Positions 31,969 to 42,789 of a stretch of 64,000 bases of DNA are shown here, one piece after another. The notes under the pieces were generated by a model. That model was not told the DNA's origin. It made no database searches and was given only the letters and a program-made list of their open reading frames with translations. Position numbers and translations under genes: made by a program. Within the stretch, counting starts at the first letter, position 1; each line of letters starts with the position of its first letter. This stretch comes from Ostrinia nubilalis (lineage: Eukaryota; Arthropoda; Insecta; Lepidoptera; Crambidae): assembly GCF_963855985.1 (NCBI RefSeq), contig NC_087109.1:2438001-2502000 (forward strand). Reading direction: 5' to 3'.

Positions 31969-32428
31969 TATTATAAATGCGAAAGTTTGTGTAGATGTCT
32001 GGATGTCTGGATGTTTGTTACTCTTTCACGCAAAAACTACTGAACAAATTTTGTTGAAACTTTACAGTATTATTGTTTATAACTCAGATTAACATAACAT
32101 ATTATAGGCTATAATTTATGACGACATGTGACGAACTAAATTTCAATAAATAAACAAGACGTGGGTAAAAAGCGCCATCGATCGTCATTGGTTAAAATCT
32201 ACAGCGCTGGACAAACCATTTTGACGTTCGTAAATACTCATGCGGGCGAAGCCGTGAAACGCCATCTATCAACATCATTAGTAATTAAACGAGGTCCACG
32301 CGTACGAACTCTTCATTTCTATCCACGGGATTACACACCAATTTTGAAAATGAAGGAGTTTGTTTTCAAAAATCCTGCAGTGCCAAGGCTATTCTGGTAC
32401 ATTTGGTAGGTCGCGGGCGGCCGCTAGT
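31969..32428 (+). mobile_element. Helitron-like element (H1 start, H2-type end) with unrelated interior
   Basis: Starts tcctactaatattataaatg, has H1 blocks to about 32145 (gacgaactaaatttcaataa), then about 250 bp not seen elsewhere, and ends gtcgcgggcggccgctagt. TC at the start and CTAGT at the end fit Helitron termini. The interior opens an 82-codon frame (32161-32409: MGKKRHRSSLVKIYSAGQTI and on) without recognisable domain. It may be captured sequence or a second diverged element (gggcgaagccgtgaaacgcc looks like a Helitron edge). Confidence 0.55.
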
Positions 32429-32879
32429 ACAATATAAATTGGGGTGTGGATATTTTCTTACATCCTGTATCTTTTAATAATGGAAGTATCGCGTGTCCCC
32501 ACGTCCTATGTAATGTTGTAACAGGTAGCGCATTTTCTTACATAACTTTTCAATTCCTATCATTGGAGGTCCGAAAATATTTCTCATACAATTTGATACC
32601 ATAATGATCATTCTTCATAAAAAATTTAAAACCTACATACCTATTTAAAAACATAATCATTGATATTCATAATATCACTAATCATACACTCAGTTTTTAC
32701 TAATATTTGTTTTCATAAATTTATTACTCATAAGTGTATTTATCCATATTATTGAAAATCATGATGTCTATATTCGTATTAAATCGTATTTTAACATTAT
32801 ATTAATTTGAAATGGTCCAAAACAGGCAATATTTTGTGCCACAAAACTAACGTGACAGAAACGAATCGCTGCAAAACCG
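32429..32879. other. no recognisable gene
   Basis: AT-rich; a lone cttacatcctgtatc (32478-32492) resembles an end of the CAGGATG MITE. Confidence 0.4.
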
Positions 32880-33175
32880 ACTCCACGTAGTCTTGTCTGC
32901 CCTACCCCTAGAGTGTAATTTAAAAGCCGGAGGCGCGGAGGGAGGGCAGCCCTCGCCCGCTGTAACGAGGCTCAGGCGCCCGGGTGAGCTGGAGCGGCTG
33001 AGGCTGGTCGCCGAGGCGCCGAAGGCGCCGATGGCGATCCAAAAAGCCGAAGCTGCGGAAGCAAGCGTGGGTGCCTGGGCCTCGTTACGCAAGGGCGGAA
33101 GGGCTGCACATCCCGCAGCGCCGGAGACGAGGAGATACCAATGCATGCTGCATGCTTGCTTTCATGCTGCATGCT
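32880..33175. repeat. GC-rich block with GGCGCC palindromes and GCATGC repeats
   Basis: GC-rich and CpG-rich (ggcgccgaaggcgccgatgg at 33015-33034; cgcccgggtgagctggagcg). It passes into a gcatgct-rich stretch (33138-33182). Open frames on both strands (up to 110 codons) overlap each other and follow GC content. It could be a GC-rich dispersed repeat; only one copy is in this window. Confidence 0.45.
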
Positions 33176-33205
33176 CTGCATGCTTATCTACTCTATTAAA
33201 TTATA

Positions 33206-34251
33206 CAGTGTGTCCGGGCATGTAGTGATCAAACTTTAAGGGCGTAATCTATGGACAATTTTATCGGTGAAAACACTTTAAATTTGGGGCTTGACCCATT
33301 TCTCGCAAATTTACAAGGATTTAAGTTTTTAATTTTAAGTTTTCACCTCTTCCTTCAAAAACAAGTGATAGCGTGGGTAACTTACCATTAATAAGCAAAT
33401 ATTTTATATCATGCGATAGCCATTAAAATTATCTACTAGTAGAAGTAGAAAACAGACACAAGTTTCATACATTTTAAGGGAGTAAGAATGGATTTAATTA
33501 GAAATAAACATGATTTTTTCACAACTTTTTCAGTTATTTCCCAACACAAGAAAAACCAGGTCGTTAAGGTATGTTTTATTTGCATTGTATTATTAGTATT
33601 TGAGCCATTCTACAAAACGAATGTAAATTTATTAGTCTAAGTCTATTAGTTTCGACGTAATTGTTGAACAGAGATACCCATTCCCAGCGGTTCCCATAGT
33701 AATCGGAATAGGTTATGTGATTCTTTCAGGCAGTGCATTTTCGCATGTCGCGTGCGCTATGGAAACCGCTGGGAAGGGGTATCTTTGTTCAACAATTACG
33801 TCGAAACTAATAGACGTAGTCTAATAAATTTACATTCGTTTTGTAGAATAGCTCAAATACTAATAATAAAATGCAAATAAAACATACCTTAACGACCTGG
33901 TTTTTCTTGTGTTGGGAAATAACTGAAAAAGATGTGAAAAAAATCATGTTTATTTCTAATTAAATCCATTCTTACACCCTTAAAATGTATGAAATTTGTA
34001 TCTGTTTTCTACTTCTACTAATAGATAATTTTATTGGCTATCGCATGATATAAAATTTTTGCTTATTAATGTTAAACTACCCACGCTATCACGTGTTTTT
34101 AAAGGAAGAGGTGAAAACTTAAAATTAAAATCTTAAATCCTTGTAAATATGCGAGAAATGGGTCAAGCCCCAAATTTAAAGTATTTTCACCGATAAAATT
34201 GTCCATAGATTACGCCCTTAAAGTTTGATCACTACATGCCCGGACACACTG
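33206..34251. mobile_element. 1,046-bp palindromic TA-flanked element
   Basis: TA at 33204-33205 and 34252-34253; ends CAGTGTGTCCGGGCATGTAG and its complement. The arms are reverse complements over about 490 bp each (33206 to about 33700; about 33757 to 34251) with few differences. The non-palindromic centre is about 55 bp (aatcggaataggttatgtga region). No transposase frame. TA duplication and CAGTG ends suggest a non-autonomous Tc1/mariner-type foldback. Any read-through transcript would fold into a hairpin hundreds of base pairs long. Confidence 0.93.
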
Positions 34252-34431
34252 TATATGATTTTTTTAAAGATACGAGTATGTCTGTTATAAAGTAAATTAT
34301 TCTGAACAACAACATTATGAGTTGAAGTATGTTCTTAGTAACAACATTATTAATTAAAACAATATGATCAATGAATGTTATGAAGAAAAAAGATCTGAAT
34401 ATAAAAATTATGTATTTTAAATGGTTCTTGG

Positions 34432-34603
34432 TGTAGCATAAGACATAAATTAATTATTGTATTACTGAATAATGTATTAAAATATGGATAAAATGTATAA
34501 ATGAAACGACTTTCTTTCAGCTGTCAAAGTGAAGTAGTGATTTTATTTTGTTTTGTGAAAAAAAGTAAAAAAACATTAAAACCTCTTTTGTTGGTTCTCA
34601 ACA
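34432..34603 (-). repeat. BEL/Pao 3' LTR
   Basis: 172 bp, TGTAGCATAAG to GGTTCTCAACA on the plus strand, identical to 42200-42371. TG...CA termini. The segment next to it on the internal side (34604-34640) does not show the purine tract expected before a 3' LTR. Confidence 0.97.
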
Positions 34604-34773
34604 TAGTTTCGCGCGCGAAATGCGACACGCATAAAAATTAATCTTAATGGATGTGAATAAGTACGAAACAAATAATTAACCTTACAATGAAAATAATTAA
34701 TACTTGCAATTACTATTTAAATAAAATTTTCAAATTGTAACATAAATTATAACAACCTTGTTAAATTAAAAAT

Positions 34774-36405
34774 TCAATCGACTGGTAAAACAATTATAGA
34801 AGAAATTGACCGCCTATAGGAACCTTTACTGGTTTTTACATTAACGACTCTAATCATGTTGTCAGGTCCAGCAAAAATCTTTTCTATTCTACCCATTGGC
34901 CATTGCAAAGGCGGACAATTGTCTGTTTTGATAAGCACTAGCATGCCTTCTTTTAAGTTTGGCAAAACCTTCAACCATTTAGTTCGGGAGTTAAGCATAG
35001 AAATATAATCTCTATTCCAAACGTGCCAAAAGTGCTGCTTCATTTGTAAGCATCTGCGCCAAAATCGCAGCCTATTAGTCGGAACAGGGGTAATGTCAGG
35101 CTCAGGTAATGCAGTGATTGGACAACCGATCAAAAAGTGACCAGGTGTCAAAAAAGAGAAATCAGAGAGATCCTGAGACATTGAAGTTAAGGGTCTAGAA
35201 TTTAAAATACCTTCTATCTCTATTATTAATGTATTTAATTGTTCATAAGTTAGAGAATTTATACCCACTATTCTTTTAAAATGATGCTTTGCTGATTTGA
35301 CAGCGGCTTCCCATAAGCCTCCAAAGTTGGGACTATATGAGGGAATAAAGTGAAACTGAATACCTTTTTGAGCTCCAAAATCTGTAATAATATCAATATG
35401 ATTCTCATTATTGTATAATTGTATAAGTTGAGTATTGGCACTTCTAAAAGTACTCATATTGTCGCAGTACACATCTGTCGGCATTCCGCGACGGGAAATA
35501 AATCTCTTGAAAGCAGCTAAAAAACATTCAGTGGTTAAGTCCGACACTGCTTCTAAATGCACTGCTTTAGTTACAAAGCAAATGAAAACGCAAACGTAAC
35601 CCTTGGAAATCACAGACCGACGCAAAGAAGACTGTTTCACATGAACAGGTCCAAAATAGTCTATTCCTATCTTAGAAAAAACCCTTGCTGGTACTATACG
35701 ATCACGCGGTAGAGATCCCATGAGTTGTTGCGTACCTTGACATTGAAGTCTAAAGCATGTTAAACATTTATGTATAACCTTTTTAATTTCTCTTACGGCA
35801 TTAACAATCCAATAATTTTGCATCAGACTGCTATGAGTTAGTTTTAATCCAGCGTGCAATAATGAAATGTGCTCATTTTGGATTATTAATGCTGTAACAT
35901 TACATCTTTTTGGTAATATTAAAGGAAACCTTTTGTTGTAACTCAGCTGGTTGGCCTGCTGAAGACGACCACCTACTCTTAACATTTTATTAGAGTCCAA
36001 AAATGGATGTAAAGCTTGCAAATTTGATTTGATAGGACGACCATTTAGCAAACAATCGATTTCCTCACTAAAGAAATGATCCTGTACAAGTTGTATAATC
36101 TTTAACCTTGCATTTTTATACTCTTGAGATAAGGAAGTATTAACATCATAACTTCTTTTGCATTTTGAAATGAATCTCATTACATAAATCATGATTCGAA
36201 TCATTTTTCCAAAGCTTGAAACCTTGTCTAACAAAGGAAATAATTGTTTTTCAGATGTTTGATAACTCAAACTTGGATTATTATCATTACATTCGATCAA
36301 AATAGGCAAAAATGTTATAATTATTTCCTGCCAAAAAATCAGGTCCATGCCACCATAAATTATTTCCCTGCAATTGATTTGGATCAGTTCCTCGGGATAA
36401 AACAT
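34774..36405 (-). pseudogene. BEL/Pao pol, integrase part (frameshifted fragment)
   Basis: A 543-codon frame; the first 35 or so codons are out of the true frame and true coding begins after the shift near 36300. Integrase zinc finger H179, H184, C214, C217; catalytic core D249 (GIDYFGP), D315 (YCDN), E366 (GLWEAAVK). The C-terminal part from about 445 (RFWRRCLQMKQHFW) to the end is the DUF5641 domain usual at the end of BEL/Pao polyproteins. The start codon at 36405 is an artefact. Stop at 34774 is the natural end. Confidence 0.95.
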
Positions 36406-39322
36406 CAGCTGGATTTAGCAACCCAGGAATATGTAGCCAAGTAGCTTTACATTTGTTAATTTCAGAAACTCGGTTGCCCATATAGGCTGGAAGTTTAACA
36501 GGCAACGACTTTAACCAACTTAAAGCTATTTTTGAATCAGTGAATAAAATACAGTCAGATATTTGTGGAATTAAATCTTGGATGGAGCGTGTCAGTTTAG
36601 CTAGTAGTACCGCGGCATTCAACTCAAGCTTAGGAATAGTCATTTTACCGTCTATAGGAGCGAGCCGTGACTTCGCACATAACAAATTTATTTGACATTC
36701 ACCATCCTTGACAACCTTTATGTAAATACAGCAACCATAGGCTTCTGAAGAGGCGTCACAAAAACCTATGATTTGAATCGCATCAGCATTAGACATTTGT
36801 AAATTTCGCTGTACATGAATAGGAGACATAGATTGCATCTCATTATAAAAATTCAGCCATAATATATACAAATCTTGTGGGAGAGGTTCATCCCAACCTA
36901 ACTGACATAACCATATCTTTTGAAGCAATAATTTGGCCTTGACAATTATAGGATTAATCAAACCCAATGGATCAAAAAACTTGCTAATGTAACTCAACAC
37001 GTTTCTTTTTGTAGGTGCGTCAATATTATGAGATTTAGGCTCAGCAAATTTAAATTGATCCCCTTGCACTTCATAACTGACTCCGAGAGTTTTTACAACA
37101 AGTGGGTCATGATGATCAAACTTGACTGTATCAAAGCCTAAACTTTCTTGTGGAATGTCAGACAGTATATTTGAATCGTTGGAGCACCATTTATGTAGCT
37201 CAAAACCACCTAAACGCAACAAAGCGATTAATTCTTGTTTAAGTAGAGCGGCTTCCTCGGTACTAGCGGCTCCTACAATTACATCATCAATATATGTATT
37301 ATTTTTTAAAGCTTCCGCGGCAAGCGGAAAGCGCGCCCCGTGAATCCTTGCAAGCTCGATGAGGCAACGAGTTGCTAAAAAAGCGGAACTAGTTAACCCG
37401 TAGGTAATTGTTTGCAACTGCAAACATTTTAAATCATCGTTCTGATTTTCTCGCCACAAAATATTTTGTAAAACTCTATATTTAGGAGATATTAAAATTT
37501 GGCGATACATATGGCGAATATCACACATCAAAACTACCTCATAAGTTCTAAATTGGACGAGTATTTCAAATAATTGTCTTTGAACGACATCACCATTGCA
37601 TAAAATATCATTTAAGCTATAAGGTGAAGCCTTTGCTTTAGCGCTCCCATCAAAAACCACCCTGAGCTTATTAGTTTTCCTATCTGTGCGTACGACTGCA
37701 TGATGGGGCAAGAAATACTTAGGGAATTCTTCAGGACTACATTGCGACACATCAATTAACCTTCCGTGACCTAATTCAAGGTATTCCCTTATAAAATCAA
37801 CATACATTGAATGAAATTCAGGCTCCTTTTTGAATCGTTTCTCTAAGTTATAAAATCTCTGCAGCGCGAGAGAAAAGGAGTCTGAAGGATTGATTGTATC
37901 TAAATCGACCTTGACTGGCAAATCGACCTCAAAACGATTGTCTTTTAGATTGACCGATTTAACAAACTGCTCCTCGCTAAATTCGTGCTCTTGCAAGGAT
38001 TCGTTAAATACCTTAGGTACCTGCTCAGAATCCCAGAAACTCCTAACAAGACTGTCAACATTCAACTCGGGAGTCATTTGCGAGTGCAAGGCGATCGACA
38101 TATTATTAGACAATGGTTTCAAGTCACCTGATAATCCAGATACCACGTAGCCAAACCGCGTGTTGATAAGTATTGGATCCATTGGGCCTCCTTCAATTTT
38201 TCCATCTTTGATTATTTTAAAAAAGATGTCAGTGGCCAACAGTAGCGACACCTCGCCTGGAATGTTAAAATCAACATCAGACAATGTGATATTGGATGGT
38301 ATTACAAAATTATTTACATTTACTTTACACTGAGGCAACAGTGAAGTTATTTTATGTACAACTGAGCATGAAATATTCAATGAAAAATCCTCAGACATTG
38401 AAATCAAACATAAATCAACTGCCTTTTGCACCTTTGTTGAGTTTTGACCCAATGTAAGTATATTTTTTGGATGATTATATACATTGAGGCCTAATTTGTC
38501 TACTAGAGCCTGAGTACAAAATGTAGTTTGGCTCCCAGAGTCTAATAATGCTCTGACAACATGCCGTTGAATGTTTGGCCCCTGAATTGCAACTTTCACT
38601 GTGGGCAATAAAATTTGCGAATCGCTATTTACAGACTCAAAATGACACGCATTATTATTTACAGTGTCATCAGGTTTTTTCAATGAATTATTTACAGAAT
38701 GCGATCGCTGAAATGAACTATCATGCAACAATGTATTATGAGATTTTCCTTTACATATTGTACAAATGAAATTATATCTGCACTTTTGCTCGTGCTTATT
38801 TAAACAAATTGAGCATAAATCATTTTTATTTACATATGCAAGCCTTTCAGCAACAGGCATGAGAGTAAAATTTGGGCATTTATACAACCTGTGACCGTTT
38901 TTACATAATATACAAGAAACTGGTTTGCTCTTATTAGATTTGGTCACACAGTCTGAAATATGAAGGGACTTACTGTTCGAAGGCTTTGATGAGCGGTCCA
39001 CGTCGCTGGACGAGCTAGCCTCCAGCGAGATAGCACGTCTCTCCAGAAAACACAGCAGAGACTCCATACTGGGCATGCTACGAAAGTCCTGTTCTGCATT
39101 AAATAATCTCAAAGTAAGCGAATCTAGTTTCTTCATCATAATGCAAACCAATATGGAGTCCCAGCTTTCAACCGGCTCATCGTAGCTGCGTAGCTTGCTC
39201 ATTTGCTGCGAAATCTGCGACACCAAGGAACGGATGGCCTGGGCAGTGCTACGCGTTAAAATAGGCAGATCTAAGATAGCACTAACATCGATACCTCTGG
39301 GCTCAAAGGTCGTAAAGGACAA
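36287..39322 (-). pseudogene. BEL/Pao gag C-terminus, protease, RT and RNase H
   Basis: A 1,011-codon frame. Residues 1-12 come from the inserted DNA element; BEL sequence starts at about residue 13 (VSAILDLP). Gag zinc knuckles at 137-149, about 170-181 and 187-200 (CxxC with downstream H and C). Aspartic protease/DUF1758 with LLDSGSQTTF (D261) and GYVVSG near 391. Reverse transcriptase about 550-690 with catalytic D601 and YIDD at 677-680. RNase H with D856 (GFCDAS), E900 and D929 (FTDSK). It ends early at 36287 through a one-base frame change relative to integrase. Part of a single gag-pol polyprotein in intact BEL elements. Confidence 0.95.
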
Positions 39323-41473
39323 AATACCGAAAATGAGTTATTTATACAGTTTTACTCAGAATTTCATTCTCTATCGATCTGTATATTTAGTTTGTCGAAA
39401 ATCCCAAAAATGGTGCCTTTACGACCCATCATTTTTGATAAGCTAAACAGAATTCATCGTGAAAATTGGGATGTAAATAACATTTGATTTTTTAGTACAG
39501 TTACTATGGTAGTAAAGAACAAGTAAACAAACATTTTTGGGCGTATAACCTAACATTTCATACCAAAGTTTAAATAATTTGTCCTTTACGCCCTTAGATT
39601 ATCTAAACAAATATTTTAAAAATCTACAAAGAGAGGATATTAAAATAACTGAAAAGGTAAATTTATTAGATGTTTCTTATTGTATTTAAGTATGTGCGTT
39701 TGGAACAAACGAAAGAAATAAAAAATCATCAAAAATATGTAATAAAACTATTTTAGAGTGTAACATTTATGTGATTTGTACATATAAAATGATGACATCT
39801 ACCCACATCGGGTAAAGTAATGTTGCTTTTTATTATTTCTCATATTTGAAGAAACTAGGTATTTGTCAGGGAAAAAGATAATTTTAAAAGATGATTTTTA
39901 AGAAAATGAAAACATGCTATAAAATAACGTATTACCTAATTAAGGTAGGATAGTCATCATAAAAATTGAAAAAATGAAAAAGTTACATTTGTTAAGAATA
40001 TTATGAAAAAAAAAAGTCACCTTACTGTAGTACCTCAACGGCCGGTTCACGCATGTCTCCGTTTTACTGTTTCGTTTTATCGTGTACGTTTTTTTTTCGT
40101 CAAGTACAATAACATAAAACGGAACAGTAAAACGGAGACATGTGTGAACCGGCCGTAAGGTGTCATTATTTTGTATGCACATTGCACAAATCACAAAAAT
40201 GCTACATTTTACAATTGTTTTTAATGATTTCCTAGTAATTTTGACTAACGCCCTCGGTCAAAACCACTTTTGAGTTTTGACTGTAATAATTATAATAAAT
40301 AAGTATAGTTTCTAAAGTTATTTGAATCAGCTAATAAAATATAACTAGCAGGAAAAATATTTACACAACATGGGAAAATATAGTGTCAGTTGAGACTTCA
40401 ATCTACTAAAAAGCGTGAATGCACTTTTTTTCGAAGTTACATTTTTATACTACAAAATAATTGGCTTTTAAAAACGGTATTATGTAGGAGTAAAGTAAGT
40501 GGATGTACTTTACTGGAATGAAAAACTTCCTACTTGTAATCTTACTTACCTAACCTTTCTACTTTTGTACCAAGTACAATAACATAATTTCTAGCTACTA
40601 TGAATAATAATGTTTAATCTATTTAGAATTTAGAATAACTAGTTTGGTTTTCCTTTGTCCTTAATAATTCTATCCTATCTGCATTATCATAAGGTCAACT
40701 GGTTGACAGACTGCCCTATGGAATTAAGTCCGCCATTTGTAGTTTTTCGAAAAATTAATAATGATGAAATAAATAAATAAAATCAAAATGGTTTCGGCTT
40801 TTCGTAAAAAGTAGACATTTAAGAAGTTTTATTTAAAAGCGTCATAATATTTATTTTCTAAATTCGCTCTTATATCGGAAATGGTATCTTCTAGTTCGAA
40901 GATATCAAAACGTGTCAGTTTCTAAAATTGTGTGCATTAAATTATGAAGCTACGAAAAATCATTTTATTTCATTAAAAACAAACATAATATATTTAAATA
41001 TGTGAAGAAATGGTATATTACATATCAAATACCATAAAACATTAAATATTTAAGCTAAATTATCAATTTTTCCTTGCATAATACCTTACCTGGATGTTCC
41101 GTTTACGACCTATGAAAACCTATAAAACTATGTAAATTGTCATTTATTACCTTGGTTTTGTAGTTTTGTAAAATAAAAATAGACTTACGTCCTGAGCAAC
41201 TTGCCTAGGACGAATATTTGAGGGGCGTAAAGGTCTTTTTAATGTAATTTTGAGGGCGTAAAGGAAATCTATCTCAGTAAATACAGCTCTAGTCCAATTT
41301 TTCAATACCTCTTCGGAAAATGCTGTGAATTCTAAGCACTTTCTTCTTAGGTCATATTTTAATAGCTCGAAAAACAAAAAAGTTACTGTCGAATAAAAAA
41401 ATAAAAAATCGTTTTTTGCTTCTCCTGAAAAGTCGTACTTTGTCCTTTACGACCTTTGAGCCCAGAGGTATCG
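39289..41473. mobile_element. 2,185-bp terminal-inverted-repeat DNA element inside BEL gag
   Basis: Perfect 35-bp terminal inverted repeats beginning CGATACCTCTGGGCTCAAAG. A 4-bp target duplication ACAT (39285-39288 and 41474-41477); removing the element and one ACAT leaves the gag frame continuous. Eight subterminal copies of a motif around CGTAAAGG lie within about 320 bp of one end and 380 bp of the other. No frame longer than 84 codons, so it is non-autonomous. The 4-bp duplication is compatible with Sola, Chapaev or Ginger-type elements; I cannot place it. Confidence 0.93.
40038..40156. mobile_element. small palindromic MITE nested in the TIR element
   Basis: ACGGCCGGTTCACGCATGTC at the left mirrors gacatgtgtgaaccggccgt at the right; ccgttttactgt pairs with acagtaaaacgg. 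119 bp. Target duplication not resolved. Third level of nesting (MITE in TIR element in BEL). Confidence 0.88.
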
Positions 41474-42111
41474 ACATGCGTTTTTATTAACAGTCCCTTG
41501 GTATCGTATCTTCTATTCAATAAAGCAATGGCGTCATCATACGACTGGTTTATGAGAGGCAAATTATTTATAAGACTTAAAGCCTCGCCCTTTAAATAGC
41601 CCTTTAAATAAAATAATTTTTGAACATTAGACAACTTACAGTTTTTGCCTATGAGTGCCATAAAAAGTTCTATGAATGGCTTGTATGCACCGACGTTGTT
41701 ACCGTCGAACGATTGGATCTCTATCGGAGGTAGCCTCGTAGTCTCGAACAGCGGCGTCGAAGCGTCCACGGCACTCGCCAACCCCAGCGGCGAAGCACTG
41801 CTGCGGCGGTCCAGAAGAGCGTCGATCCGGGAGAGGACATCGTAATAGCGGTCCTCGAACTCCTCTTCACCATCCAACACCTCCTGGCCTTGGAAAATGG
41901 CCTCGTCCGCCAGCTGGTGGTAGCGCGCGAACGCTTTTTCAACTGCCTTCCTTCGGTTCGTCAGTTCAAACACACTCGGGTCTGACTTTTTGTCCAAAAA
42001 GGTAACACATCGTGTTATAGCGGCCTTGCATTGTCCTTGTAACAGCTTCGTTTTTTGGTCATTAGTGTCACCACAAACCTGTGTAGCCATAATACCTACT
42101 GCAATCGGCAA
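41383..42111 (-). pseudogene. BEL/Pao gag N-terminal part, cut by insertion
   Basis: A 242-codon frame; residues 1-213 are gag and the remaining 29 are read into the inserted element. A possible second start is Met8. The gag part has a basic/helical N-terminus and, from about residue 127 (LPPIEIQSF) to 203, the DUF1759 gag domain (FYLKGYLKGEA, YDDAIALLNRRYD). In intact elements it continues directly into the frame that now starts at 39286. Confidence 0.93.
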
Positions 42112-42180
42112 CTATGCCGGCGTTGGCCCTCGGGATAATTTTCCAGCAGCACACAAAAAAACCAATGTAAACGATGTATG

Positions 42181-42199
42181 GGTTTCGGCACCAAATTTA
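42181..42199 (-). other. BEL/Pao primer-binding region
   Basis: Directly inside the 5' LTR the minus strand reads taaatttggtgccgaaacc. TGGTGCCGAAACC is a typical tRNA-complementary primer site for LTR elements; the exact tRNA is not determined here. Confidence 0.7.
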
Positions 42200-42371
42200 T
42201 GTAGCATAAGACATAAATTAATTATTGTATTACTGAATAATGTATTAAAATATGGATAAAATGTATAAATGAAACGACTTTCTTTCAGCTGTCAAAGTGA
42301 AGTAGTGATTTTATTTTGTTTTGTGAAAAAAAGTAAAAAAACATTAAAACCTCTTTTGTTGGTTCTCAACA
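42200..42371 (-). repeat. BEL/Pao 5' LTR
   Basis: 172 bp, identical to the other LTR. On the minus strand it carries the promoter and the 5' end of the element. Confidence 0.97.
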
Positions 42372-42789
42372 ATTGGTAGTAACAGTATTGATAAAAAAAT
42401 TATGATTACTAACTGTTATGAGCTCCGATGGTAGTAATAAAAATGTATGAATAAAAAAAGTATGAAAAATAAAATTATGAAGAGAGATTATTATGAACAC
42501 AAATCGGTAGTAAGACAAAGAATAGGATTTAGAATTTTATGTGAGCCAATATAGAACCGTTGTAACATGTGTGCTATACAGGATGTAAAAGGACAATACA
42601 AGATGGCGTCTATTACCAACACCCTTAAATAGCGTTGCTTTTTCCATGTGTTACATAATATTAGATTTGTGGCCTGTTTCCCAAACTCTTCTACAATATT
42701 GGTGGTGTTAATTTTAGGAGCGATAAGACAGTTTAGCTGTTTCTATAACTAAAGTTCTAGATTCGTTTCCCAAATGTGGTACACATAAA
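42372..42789. other. no recognisable gene
   Basis: AT-rich; a tacaggatgtaaaagg motif at 42588-42603 may be an edge of the CAGGATG MITE. Confidence 0.35.

Larger units (their letters stand above)
34432..42371 (-). mobile_element. BEL/Pao LTR retrotransposon, disrupted, minus strand
   Basis: Two identical 172-bp LTRs (34432-34603; 42200-42371) bound the element. Reading right to left: LTR, primer-binding region, gag, protease, reverse transcriptase, RNase H, integrase, LTR. Gag is split by a 2,185-bp DNA element, and pol by a frameshift near 36290-36340. No envelope-like frame. The flanks are cttgg (34427-34431) and attgg (42372-42376), a 5-bp target duplication with one mismatch. Identical LTRs imply recent insertion, so the breaks are also recent or sequencing-related. 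Confidence 0.97.

Noticed and set aside
32847..33225. Three overlapping open frames of 69-110 codons on both strands
   Set aside because: They overlap on opposite strands in a GC-rich block where stops are rare, and none shows a domain, start context or splice signal.
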